Shown piece after piece: positions 8,298 to 15,715 of a DNA stretch of 64,000 nucleotides. The notes under the pieces are model-generated. The model had not been told where the DNA came from. It was given only the letters and a program-made list of their open reading frames with translations, and searched no databases. The position numbers and the translations under genes were made by a program. This DNA comes from Sphingomonas insulae (lineage in GTDB: Bacteria > Pseudomonadota > Alphaproteobacteria > Sphingomonadales > Sphingomonadaceae). Each line of letters begins with the position of its first letter. The first letter of the stretch is position 1. The stretch spans positions 2,887,001 through 2,951,000 of the forward strand of contig NZ_CP048422.1 of NCBI RefSeq assembly GCF_010450875.1, given 5' to 3'.

Positions 8298-9317
8298 ATG
8301 TACAGCGAGAGTGACATCGACGGCGCGGTGACCGCGGGGGTGCTGTCGGCCGATGCGGCGGCGGCGTTGCGCGCGCACGTCGCGTCCAGCCATGCAAGTC
8401 CGGCGGTGGACGAAGAACATTTCCGCCTGCTGACCGGGTTCAACGACATCTTCGTATCGATCGCGCTGGTGCTGCTGCTGGTCGCGGTGGGGCAGATCGG
8501 CCTGTCGATCACCTATGCCGCGGGCGGCGTGCTGGTCGCGGCGGCGGCGTGGGGCCTTGCCGAATATTTCACCGCGCGCCGCCGGATGGCGCTGCCCAGT
8601 ATCCTGCTACTGATCGCCTTCGTCGGCGGCATTGCCGGCGCGCTGTACGCGCTGGTCGAAACGGTGGCCCCGCATATCGACGGACGCGCCGGGGCGCTGG
8701 CAGCGGCGGGCGTCGCCTTTTGCTCGGCGGCGGCGGCGTGGGTGCATTGGCGACGGTTCATGGTGCCGATCACCGTCGCTGCGGGCGCGGCGGCGCTGGT
8801 CGGGACCGCCATCGGACTGGTCGTCGCGGCGTTTCCGACGGTCGGGCAGACGGTGTGGCCGCTGCTGCTGGTCGGCGGCCTGGGCGTGTTCGCCACCGCG
8901 ATGCGATGGGACATGAGCGACACGCGGCGCCAGACGCGCCGATCGGACGTCGCATTCTGGCTGCACCTCGTCGCCGCACCGATGATCGCGCATTCGATCT
9001 TCCAGATGCTGGGCGTGTTCCGGGGCGAGATCGGCGCCGGCATGGCGGCGGTGGTGCTGGCGCTCTACGTCTGTTTCGCCGGCATCGCGCTGGCGGTCGA
9101 CCGGCGCGCCTTGCTGGTCAGCGGCCTCGCCTATGTCCTGGCCGCCCTGTACGCGCTGTTCCGCAGCGCCGGGGCGATCGAGCTTGGCGCCGCGCTCACC
9201 GCCTTCGTCATCGGATCGGCATTGCTGTGCCTGTCCGCCTTCTGGCAGCCGATGCGCCGGGCCGTCGTCAACGCCCTGGCGCCATCGTGGCGCCGCAGCC
9301 TGCCGGTCGCCGCCTGA
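8298..9317 (+). CDS. DUF2157-like multispanning membrane protein
   Basis: A 339-residue inner-membrane protein. An N-terminal cytoplasmic stretch of about 55 residues (acidic, helical, MYSESDIDGAVTAGVLSADA) is followed by roughly nine or ten hydrophobic helices. The layout, a short helical head and then many helices, resembles DUF2157 proteins, whose function is unknown. The start is set by the GGGGAGG Shine-Dalgarno, which is itself held in a hairpin. It stands alone between an SDR gene and the HPr-rel-A-like unit. Confidence 0.65.
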   Translation: MYSESDIDGAVTAGVLSADAAAALRAHVASSHASPAVDEEHFRLLTGFNDIFVSIALVLLLVAVGQIGLSITYAAGGVLVAAAAWGLAEYFTARRRMALPSILLLIAFVGGIAGALYALVETVAPHIDGRAGALAAAGVAFCSAAAAWVHWRRFMVPITVAAGAAALVGTAIGLVVAAFPTVGQTVWPLLLVGGLGVFATAMRWDMSDTRRQTRRSDVAFWLHLVAAPMIAHSIFQMLGVFRGEIGAGMAAVVLALYVCFAGIALAVDRRALLVSGLAYVLAALYALFRSAGAIELGAALTAFVIGSALLCLSAFWQPMRRAVVNALAPSWRRSLPVAA

Positions 9318-9419
9318 GCGGTCGGGACCGGCCGGCGGGGGTCGTCCCGCAACGACACGTGCGTCGCGCTTGCCAGTGGTTAGCGAATGTGAAACTCAGC
9401 ATGCGCTAGCAGGGGTTTT

Positions 9420-9842
9420 ATGAACGACGCGACGCCGACCGACGGCCACGACGAAGCGCAGACCAGGGACGGGACCATCCCGACCCGGCGGCGTGTACTG
9501 ATACTCGGCGCGGTGACGGCGGGTGCGGTCGTGTCGATCCGCCCGGCCCTGGCGCAGACCGCGGGGTCGGTGATGACGTGCGAGATCCCGGTGCCGGACA
9601 TAGCGCGTGCCGGGCAGTTCATCGATCCGGCCGGCAACGTCGTCGCGGCCGGCACCAAGGGCGCATTCCCGCCGGCATCGCGCCCGTTCAAGGGCGAAGA
9701 GGTGAAACGGGCGCTCGCCGGCAGCCAGTTGCCCGGCACGACGTACGAGAGCAACCGCGCCTACGTCAGCTACATCCGCCGCCTGCAACGCGGCCAGGGC
9801 GGCTTCACCTGCTTCGCCTCGTTGCAGATGCCGCGCGCCTGA
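9420..9842 (+). CDS. Tat-type exported small protein of the HPr-rel-A-like unit
   Basis: A 140-residue protein of unknown function. A 22-residue hydrophilic head precedes a twin-arginine-like signal (RRRVLILGAVTAGAVVSI, residues 23-40), with a likely cleavage at ALA-Q near residue 45. The mature part is about 95 residues with two cysteines (Cys54 in MTCEIPVPD and Cys131 in GGFTCFASL). It ends only four bases before the PqqD-like gene and is co-directional with the kinase and nucleotidyltransferase. It is therefore the obvious candidate client of those proteins, but this is inferred from position only. Confidence 0.7.
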   Translation: MNDATPTDGHDEAQTRDGTIPTRRRVLILGAVTAGAVVSIRPALAQTAGSVMTCEIPVPDIARAGQFIDPAGNVVAAGTKGAFPPASRPFKGEEVKRALAGSQLPGTTYESNRAYVSYIRRLQRGQGGFTCFASLQMPRA

Positions 9843-9846
9843 GCCG

Positions 9847-10113
9847 GTGCGCTATCGCGCCCCGCCGGCCGAGGCGTTGCTGACCGCGGACCTCGATGCG
9901 TTCACCGCCGTGTTCCACCGCCCTTCCGGCATCACCCATCTGCTCGCCAGTCCGGCGCCGGAGATCCTGGCGGCGCTGGCGGATGGGCCGCTCGACAGGC
10001 CGGCGCTGCTCGCCACCCTGGCCGCGACGTTCGACCTGGCCGATGCCGATGACGAAGCGCTGGCCGCCCGCCTCGACGAGCTGGTCGTCGCGGGCCTGAT
10101 CGAGGCGGCATGA
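9847..10113 (+). CDS. PqqD-like peptide-binding protein (HPr-rel-A system)
   Basis: An 88-residue protein with the PqqD/RRE-like winged-helix pattern: a strand segment (FTAVFHRPSGITHLLASP) followed by helices rich in Ala and Leu (EILAALADGPLDRPALLATL, then a second helix set to the end). PqqD-type domains bind leader peptides of ribosomally made, modified peptides. The start is GTG at 9847, four bases after the upstream stop. The end overlaps the kinase gene by ATGA. Its combination with an HprK-related kinase and a nucleotidyltransferase is the signature of the named but uncharacterised HPr-rel-A system. Confidence 0.75.
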   Translation: MRYRAPPAEALLTADLDAFTAVFHRPSGITHLLASPAPEILAALADGPLDRPALLATLAATFDLADADDEALAARLDELVVAGLIEAA

Positions 10114-10964
10114 GGCACGCCTTTTCGGTACGGATCGGGCCGATCGGGTTTCGCATCGGCAGCGACTGGCGCGCGCCGATCGACCAGCTGCGCGAGTTGT
10201 ACCGTTACTACCCCTCGCCCAACCTGCCCGATTTCACCGTGCGGCTGGAAGCGACGCGGCCGTGGCGGCGCTGGGTCCGCCCGTCGATCCGCCTCGCCGG
10301 GGACAATATGCTGCCGGAGGCGGCACCGTTGCCGCTGGCGCAGGGGCTGCTCGCCGCCGAGATGGCGATGAACCTGCAACTGGCGCTGGGCGGGCGGCGC
10401 TATCTGTTGCTCCACGCCTCGTGCGTCGAGCGTGACGGGCGCGCGGTGCTGATGACCGGCGAATCGGGCGCGGGCAAGTCGACGCTCGCCACGCTGCTGG
10501 CGGCGCGAGGGTGGCGATTCATGGGCGACGAGTTCGCGCTGGTCGACCCCGACACCGGGCTGGTCCACGCCTTTCCCCGGCTCATCAGCCTGAAGAATGC
10601 CGGGATCGCCGCGGCGATGGCGGCGCGGCCGGATGCGCGGTTCGGGCCGCTGCTTGCCGGTACGCCCAAGGGCGACATCCGCCACATGGTGCCCGACGGG
10701 CTGGCGGTGGGCGCGATGGACGAACCCGCCCGCCCCGCCCTGCTGCTCTACCCGCGCTTCGGCTTCGCCGCCGCCACCACGCCGGTGCGCGCCAGCGAAT
10801 CGTTCGTGCGGCTGACGCAGGCATCGACCAATTACGTCGCGATGGGCGAGGCCGGGTTCGGCGCACTCTGCCAACTGGTGCGATCGACGCCGGCGCATGC
10901 GATCGACTATCCCGACGGTGCCGCGGCGGTGGCGCAGGTGGAGGCGCTGTGGCGGACGCTCTGA
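10110..10964 (+). CDS. HprK-related kinase A
   Basis: A 284-residue protein related to the C-terminal domain of HPr kinase/phosphorylase. A P-loop GESGAGKST lies at residues 117-125. HASCVE near 102-107 precedes it, and GDEFALVDPD (139-148) occupies the place of the following acidic motif in HprK. No HPr or PTS gene is nearby. Kinases of this kind also tailor some lasso peptides by phosphorylation, so a peptide or protein substrate is plausible. It overlaps the PqqD-like gene by four bases and the nucleotidyltransferase by 16, indicating a coupled unit. Confidence 0.8.
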   Translation: MRHAFSVRIGPIGFRIGSDWRAPIDQLRELYRYYPSPNLPDFTVRLEATRPWRRWVRPSIRLAGDNMLPEAAPLPLAQGLLAAEMAMNLQLALGGRRYLLLHASCVERDGRAVLMTGESGAGKSTLATLLAARGWRFMGDEFALVDPDTGLVHAFPRLISLKNAGIAAAMAARPDARFGPLLAGTPKGDIRHMVPDGLAVGAMDEPARPALLLYPRFGFAAATTPVRASESFVRLTQASTNYVAMGEAGFGALCQLVRSTPAHAIDYPDGAAAVAQVEALWRTL

Positions 10965-11932
10965 TCCTCGCCCGCGCGCTGGCCGACCCGCAGTCGCTGA
11001 CGCTCGACACCGATTGGGTGGGGCTGATCACCACCGCCAGGGCTGAGCTGCTGCTCGGCACCCTCGCCTATCGGCTCGACGGGCTGCCGCTGCCCGAGGA
11101 CGTGGCGCTGCTGCTGGCGGATGCGCGCGCCGCGGCGGAGAACGGGCGCCGTGCCGCATTGTGGGAGGCGGAGATGGCGCGACGGGCGCTGGCGCCGCTC
11201 GATTGTCCGGTGCTGCTGCTGAAGGGCACCGCCTTCGTCGCGGCGGGGCTGACGGCGGGGCGCGGCCGGTCGATCGGCGACCTCGACATCCTGGTGCCAC
11301 GCGGGTCGCTGGATGCCGTCGAGGCGGCGCTGCTGGCGGCGGGATGGGAATGGGTGAAGCCGGACCCGTATGACGATGCCTATTACCGGCGCTGGATGCA
11401 CGAGCTGCCGCCGCTGATCCACCGCGAGCGCGACCGGATGATCGACGTCCATCACACCATCCTGCCGCCGACCGCGCGCATCACCCCCGATGCCGCCGCG
11501 CTGATCGCCGATGCGCAACCGCTGGGCAACGCCCTGTCGGTGCCGTCGCCGAACGACATGCTGGTCCATGCCGCCGCGCATCTGCTGGCCGACGGCGACC
11601 TTGCCGGGGCCTTGCGCAACCTGTGGGACATCCATTGCCTGATCGAGGATCATGGCATCGACGGCCTCGCCGCGCGGGCGCGCCACCATGGCCTGTCGCG
11701 GGAGGTCGATCGTGCGTTGCGCCTGGTCCGCCGCCTGTTCGGAACGCCGGTGCCCGAGATGCCGGCACGGTGGGCGGACGTCCTCTACCTGCGCCGCGTG
11801 CTGGCCCGCGACGATTGGGGGCGGCCGATCCGGCCGTTCACCCGCCTTGCCTTCTACATCCGGTCGCATTGGCTGCGGATGCCGCCGGCGATGCTTGCGC
11901 GGCACCTGTGGACGAAGTGGCGGCGGGCGTAG
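10949..11932 (+). CDS. Nucleotidyltransferase family protein (HPr-rel-A system)
   Basis: A protein of about 327 residues of the NTP_transf_5 type. LLKGTAF near residue 90 and RSIGDLDILVP near 108-117 (Asp111 and Asp113 as metal ligands) are the nucleotidyltransferase core, followed by a substrate-domain motif DVHHTI. The frame is open upstream, but GTG at 10949 is the first plausible start and gives a 16-base overlap with the kinase gene. In the phosphorylated lasso-peptide clusters I know of, an HprK-like kinase and a nucleotidyltransferase of this kind also occur together. Transfer of a nucleotide to a phosphorylated client is one possible role, unproven. Confidence 0.75.
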   Translation: MADALILARALADPQSLTLDTDWVGLITTARAELLLGTLAYRLDGLPLPEDVALLLADARAAAENGRRAALWEAEMARRALAPLDCPVLLLKGTAFVAAGLTAGRGRSIGDLDILVPRGSLDAVEAALLAAGWEWVKPDPYDDAYYRRWMHELPPLIHRERDRMIDVHHTILPPTARITPDAAALIADAQPLGNALSVPSPNDMLVHAAAHLLADGDLAGALRNLWDIHCLIEDHGIDGLAARARHHGLSREVDRALRLVRRLFGTPVPEMPARWADVLYLRRVLARDDWGRPIRPFTRLAFYIRSHWLRMPPAMLARHLWTKWRRA

Positions 11933-12052
11933 CGGTGGCGGGCGTGGCGGGCTTGAGGCTGGCTGCGGGCCTTGGTGATGAACGCTGCCGGGCGAGGCGG
12001 CGTCCGGTCAGGACGCTTGGGATTGCTTCGCCGCGCGCGCGATTGCGCCGCC

Positions 12053-13345
12053 CTACAGCACGAAGCGGCTGAGGTCGGTGTCGCGGGCGATGCCGGCGAG
12101 CTGCCGGTCGACGTAGGCGGCATCGACGGTGACGCTCTCGGTGCGATCCTCGGCGTCGAAGCTCACCTCCTCCAGCAGCTTTTCCATCACCGTCTGGAGA
12201 CGGCGGGCGCCGATATTCTCGACCTGTCCGTTCACCTCGGCGGCAATGCGCGCGATGGCGGCGATGCCGTCTTCGGTGAATTCCACCTGCGCACCCTCGG
12301 TCGCCAGCAGCGCCTTGTATTGCGCGGGCAGCGAGGCCTTGGTGTCCGACAGGATCGCGATGAAGTCCTCCTCGGTCAGCCCCTTCAGCTCGACACGGAT
12401 CGGCAGACGGCCCTGGAGTTCGGGCAGCAGGTCGGACGGCTTGGCGACGTGGAACGCGCCGCTGGCGATGAAGAGGATGTGGTCGGTCTTCATCGGCCCG
12501 TATTTGGTCGAGACGGTGGTCCCCTCGATCAGCGGCAGCAGGTCGCGCTGCACGCCCTCGCGGCTGACCGAACCGCCGCGCACGTCGCTGACCGCGATCT
12601 TGTCGATCTCGTCGAGGAAGACGATGCCGTTCGCCTCGGCATCGGCCAGCGCGGTGCGGCTGACCTCGTCCTGGTCGAGGCGCTTGTCGGCCTCTTCCTC
12701 GACCAGCTTGTCCCAGGCGGCGCGGACGGTCAGCTTGCGGCGCTTCAACTGCTGGCCGCCGCCGAACGACTTCATCATCTCGCCGAGGTTGATCATCTGC
12801 GGGCCGGCGCCCGGCACCTCGAACGGCATGGCGGGGGCCTGTTCCAGCTCGATCTCGATCTCGGTCGCATCGAGATGACCGTCGGCGAAGCGCTGCTTGA
12901 AGCTTTCGCGCGTCGCCTGGCTGCTGTCCTTGCCGACGAGCGCGTCGAGCAGGCGCTTCATCGCCGCCTCCTCGGCCTTGTCCTTCACCGCGACGCGGCG
13001 GCGTTCCTTTTCCAGCCGGATCGCTTCCTCGACCAGGTCGCGGGCGATCTGTTCGACGTCACGCCCGACATAGCCGACCTCGGTGAACTTGGTCGCCTCG
13101 ACCTTCACGAACGGCGCGTCGGCCAGCTTGGCGAGGCGGCGGCTGATCTCGGTCTTGCCGCACCCCGTCGGCCCGATCATCAGGATGTTCTTGGGCGTCA
13201 CCTCGTCGCGTAGGTCGGCGGACAGCTGCTGCCGGCGCCAGCGGTTGCGCATCGCGACGGCGACGGCGCGCTTCGCATCGGCCTGTCCGATGATGTGCGC
13301 ATCGAGCGCGGCGACGATCGCCTTGGGGGTCAGGTTCTGGTTCAT
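12053..13345 (-). CDS. hslU: ATP-dependent protease ATPase subunit HslU
   Basis: A 430-residue AAA+ unfoldase of the HslUV (ClpYQ) protease. Walker [10 protein letters not shown] and Walker [11 protein letters not shown] are clear; the intermediate I domain lies between about residues 110 and 240. The C-terminus ends LSRFVL, the tail that docks into HslV. ATG at 13345 ([11 protein letters not shown]) is preferred over GTG 13360 because AAGGA sits just upstream of it. hslV is 76 bases upstream in the same direction, the usual hslVU order. Confidence 0.96.
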   Translation of the reverse strand: MNQNLTPKAIVAALDAHIIGQADAKRAVAVAMRNRWRRQQLSADLRDEVTPKNILMIGPTGCGKTEISRRLAKLADAPFVKVEATKFTEVGYVGRDVEQIARDLVEEAIRLEKERRRVAVKDKAEEAAMKRLLDALVGKDSSQATRESFKQRFADGHLDATEIEIELEQAPAMPFEVPGAGPQMINLGEMMKSFGGGQQLKRRKLTVRAAWDKLVEEEADKRLDQDEVSRTALADAEANGIVFLDEIDKIAVSDVRGGSVSREGVQRDLLPLIEGTTVSTKYGPMKTDHILFIASGAFHVAKPSDLLPELQGRLPIRVELKGLTEEDFIAILSDTKASLPAQYKALLATEGAQVEFTEDGIAAIARIAAEVNGQVENIGARRLQTVMEKLLEEVSFDAEDRTESVTVDAAYVDRQLAGIARDTDLSRFVL

Positions 13346-13421
13346 ATCGTCCTTGCGCACCGACCGTGACGTGGTGCCGGGAAAGGTTGGAAAGTCACGA
13401 AAGTCTTGGTTGTGGAGAGGA

Positions 13422-13991
13422 TCAGCCGGTGCTGTCCATGACCTCGATCGTGGTGCGATCGTTGGTGTAGACGCACACCTCCGCCGCGATCGCCATCGCC
13501 TTGCGGCACACCGTTTCGGCGTCCGCTTCGTAATCGACCAGCGCGCGGGCGGCGGCGAGCGCGTAATTGCCGCCCGAACCGATCGCGGCGACGCCGTTCT
13601 CCGGCTCCAGCACGTCGCCGTTGCCGGTGAGGATCAGCGTCACGTCCTTGTCGGCGACGATCATCATCGCTTCCAGATTGCGGAGGAACTTGTCGGTGCG
13701 CCAGTCCTTCGCCAGTTCGACCGCGGCGCGCATTAGCTTACCCTGATGGCGTTCCAGCTTCGCCTCCAGCCGTTCGAACAGCGTGAAGGCATCGGCGGTA
13801 GCGCCGGCGAAACCGCCGATCACCTGCCCGTCGGCGCCGAGACGGCGGACCTTCTTCGCATTGGGTTTCATGACCGTCTGGCCCATCGAGACCTGGCCGT
13901 CGCCGATGACGACGACCTTGCCGTTGCGCCTGACCGACAGAATGGTGGTGCCATGCCAGACCGGCATGGAATGTGGATCGTTCCCGCTCAT
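13422..13991 (-). CDS. hslV: ATP-dependent protease peptidase subunit HslV
   Basis: A 189-residue threonine peptidase forming the proteolytic chamber of HslUV. The catalytic threonine lies in [15 protein letters not shown], so a propeptide of about 14 residues ([14 protein letters not shown]) must be removed, as in other alphaproteobacteria. Further family sequence includes [13 protein letters not shown] and [18 protein letters not shown] 13991 is chosen because the frame upstream runs into repeat DNA. hslU follows. Confidence 0.96.
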   Translation of the reverse strand: MSGNDPHSMPVWHGTTILSVRRNGKVVVIGDGQVSMGQTVMKPNAKKVRRLGADGQVIGGFAGATADAFTLFERLEAKLERHQGKLMRAAVELAKDWRTDKFLRNLEAMMIVADKDVTLILTGNGDVLEPENGVAAIGSGGNYALAAARALVDYEADAETVCRKAMAIAAEVCVYTNDRTTIEVMDSTG

Positions 13992-14071
13992 GACGCGCGA
14001 TGTAGGGTGGCGGTGGGGCCGGTGCAAAGGGTCGCCGTGCGGAGGTGGGTGCGGCGGGAGCAGGTTGGGTT

Positions 14072-14141
14072 CACGCGGAGGCGCGGAGGCGCGGAGAAGA
14101 AGGGGTTTTCGCGCGACGACGCGAAGCCGCAAAGAGAAGCG
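14072..14141. repeat. Dispersed repeat, copy 1 (modules A then B)
   Basis: Module A at 14074-14102 is a run of CGCGGAGG units; module B (about 14119-14139) reads CGCGAAGCCGCAAAGAGAAG. An inverted second copy lies at 14253-14320. Sphingomonad genomes contain many such A/B repeats. The 351-base gap between hslV and the holin gene holds little else. Confidence 0.75.
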
Positions 14142-14252
14142 ATACGGTGCAGAGGACGTGGAGGTGTCATGCGCGGCGCAGCCGCCGTCCCTTATTCACG
14201 CGTCCGGGAGGGATCGGAAGCCAGCCTGCGGCGCTATGCCCCCCCTGTGCCT

Positions 14253-14320
14253 CTTCTTCTCCGCGCCTCCGCGCCTCCGCGTGCACACATCTTCTCTTTG
14301 CGGCTTCGCGGCTTCGCGCG
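14253..14320. repeat. Dispersed repeat, copy 2 (inverted)
   Basis: Bases 14253-14281 are the perfect reverse complement of module A at 14074-14102 (29 of 29). They are followed by the reverse complement of module B with an extra CGGCTTCG unit. The two copies could pair as a long-range hairpin. Copy 2 ends 22 bases beyond the 3' end of the holin gene. Confidence 0.75.
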
Positions 14321-14342
14321 ATCGCACCCTCCTCGCGCATCC

Positions 14343-14588
14343 TCATTCCACCCCGCGCACCTTCCCCCATGCCCGCGCCGCGGTGTAGCCGAGGTATCCG
14401 GTGCCGAACAAAGCGTAGAGCGGTTCGGGGATCGCCGACAGATAGGCGCCCATGCCACGCGCCATCGCGGTGGCGGTCGCGGGGCTGATCGCGGCGATCA
14501 GGCTCATCGGGATCGACCAGAGCAGCAGCAGGTACATGACGTAGAGGAACGCCGGTCGGGCGCGCCGTACCCAGGGATCGGGCGTCAT
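14343..14588 (-). CDS. Small 3-TM holin-like protein
   Basis: An 81-residue membrane protein beginning MTPDPWVRRARPAFLYVMY, which resembles the membrane part of the GTA_holin_3TM family. Two or three hydrophobic helices are visible (about 14-34, 48-66). It starts within the last four bases of the GH108 endolysin gene, so the two are coupled. In phages and gene transfer agents such a pair releases particles by opening the membrane and cutting peptidoglycan. No phage genes are nearby, so its present use is unknown. It is shorter than full-length family members. Confidence 0.7.
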   Translation of the reverse strand: MTPDPWVRRARPAFLYVMYLLLLWSIPMSLIAAISPATATAMARGMGAYLSAIPEPLYALFGTGYLGYTAARAWGKVRGVE

Positions 14589-15124
14589 GCGATCCGCCCC
14601 GCCAGCCAGCCGTACAGGAAGGCTTCGTTGGCGGGGCGGCGCTCGGCGAGGCTGAGGTAGCGTTCGCCCTGAAGGGCGTCGACCGCCTTGACCAGCACCG
14701 CCTCCCCCGCCCTGCCGCGCCGGGCGAGGAACGCGTCCAGCGCGCCGAGCGTGCGTGGCCCGATCGCGCCGTCGAGCGGCAGGTCGGCATAGTCGCTGGC
14801 GCCGCGATTGAGGGCATTGAGCGCGCGTTGCAGGAAACCGATGGCGACGCCCGTCCCCATGTTGACGCCGGTGTCGAACAATTCCGCCGCCAGGCCGGGC
14901 GCGCGTGCCGCGACCCGGTCGAACCCCGGCGCGCGCCAGTATACCGCGGCATAGATCGTCGCCGCGACGGTGCGCGGCATGTCGCGGATCGGGCCATGAT
15001 AGCCGTTGGCGCGGGCGACCGCGGTGGTGATGCCCCAGCAGGTGGCGCCCCCGCGATCGGCAGGATGCTCGACGAAGCCCCCCTCGCGCGCGATGAGCTG
15101 GTCGATGAGCGTGGTGATGGGCAT
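14585..15124 (-). CDS. Glycoside hydrolase family 108 endolysin
   Basis: A 179-residue muramidase-type protein. The family motif AREGGFVEHPADRGGATCWG lies near residues 12-31, with Glu14 as the expected catalytic residue. A C-terminal peptidoglycan-binding-3-like segment (DGAIGPRTLGALDAFL, about 120-135) follows. There is no signal peptide, so it would rely on the adjacent holin for export. It forms a two-gene lysis cassette with the 14343 gene. Confidence 0.85.
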   Translation of the reverse strand: MPITTLIDQLIAREGGFVEHPADRGGATCWGITTAVARANGYHGPIRDMPRTVAATIYAAVYWRAPGFDRVAARAPGLAAELFDTGVNMGTGVAIGFLQRALNALNRGASDYADLPLDGAIGPRTLGALDAFLARRGRAGEAVLVKAVDALQGERYLSLAERRPANEAFLYGWLAGRIA

Positions 15125-15384
15125 GATCGTGTCCCCCTGCGGTTAGCGTCGCGAAGGATCACGGCCGATCCCGATAGGACAGCGCGATTTTTCGGCGGCG
15201 GGTTCGTGGTGGTTTGAGAGCGATTTGCCGGAGTGTGAGGGGCGGCGGCGTCCAACGGGCACGCGTTCGATCCGCCGTTGCGTCGCGAGTCGGCGAAGGT
15301 AGGTGGTGCGACGCGGTGCGCTTCGGAGCCGGTGAGGGGCGACGGGGGGATATTGGCTGGTCGCGGCGCGGCCAGCCCACCATC

Positions 15385-15461
15385 CGTCATTGCGAGCGCA
15401 GCGAAGCAATCCAGTGCGCCCTGGTCCGACCCTGGATTGCTTCGCTGCGCTCGCAATGACG
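15385..15461. repeat. Perfect 30-base inverted repeat (REP-like)
   Basis: Bases 15385-15414 and 15432-15461 are perfect reverse complements (arms starting CGTCATTGCGAGCGCAGCGA) around a 17-base spacer. This is the common sphingomonad intergenic palindrome. It lies in the 591-base gap between the endolysin and SulP genes. The rest of that gap, apart from the leader near the SulP gene, shows nothing I can name. Confidence 0.85.
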
Positions 15462-15565
15462 CGGATGAGGCGCGGTTCAGGCCAGCGCCTGCCGGCCGCC
15501 TAGCCCTCGCTTACCCTCGTATACTGCCGCCCTCCCCTCCCCGTTGCACCGCAGCATGTTTATCG

Positions 15566-15640
15566 GTATTGCGCGGGCAATCGCATGGACCCGGTGCAAA
15601 TCCGGGTGGCTATTCCGGCCGCCGATCCGCCGGACAACGT
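15566..15640 (+). ncRNA. Candidate structured leader RNA of the SulP gene
   Basis: Three short stems lie in series: ATTGC/GCAAT (15568-15572/15577-15581), ACCCGG/CCGGGT (15589-15594/15602-15607, loop TGCAAAT) and TCCGG/CCGGA (15614-15618/15630-15634). The start codon follows 76 bases later. A class of alphaproteobacterial leader RNAs upstream of sulfate transporters (sul1) has been described; whether this is one cannot be settled by eye. Confidence 0.35.
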
Positions 15641-15715
15641 AAACCGACCCCGACATCCCTCCGTCGCGCCCGATCGCGCGATGCCCGTCGCGGCGGTCAA
15701 TGCGGACCCCCTTTC

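Noticed and set aside
14343..15124. Prophage remnant
   Set aside because: Only lysis genes are present; flanks are housekeeping genes and dispersed repeats, with no integrase or attachment site.
15589..15640. Resemblance to a cobalamin riboswitch (GGTGCAAATCC)
   Set aside because: Other conserved cobalamin boxes are missing and the downstream gene is an anion transporter.
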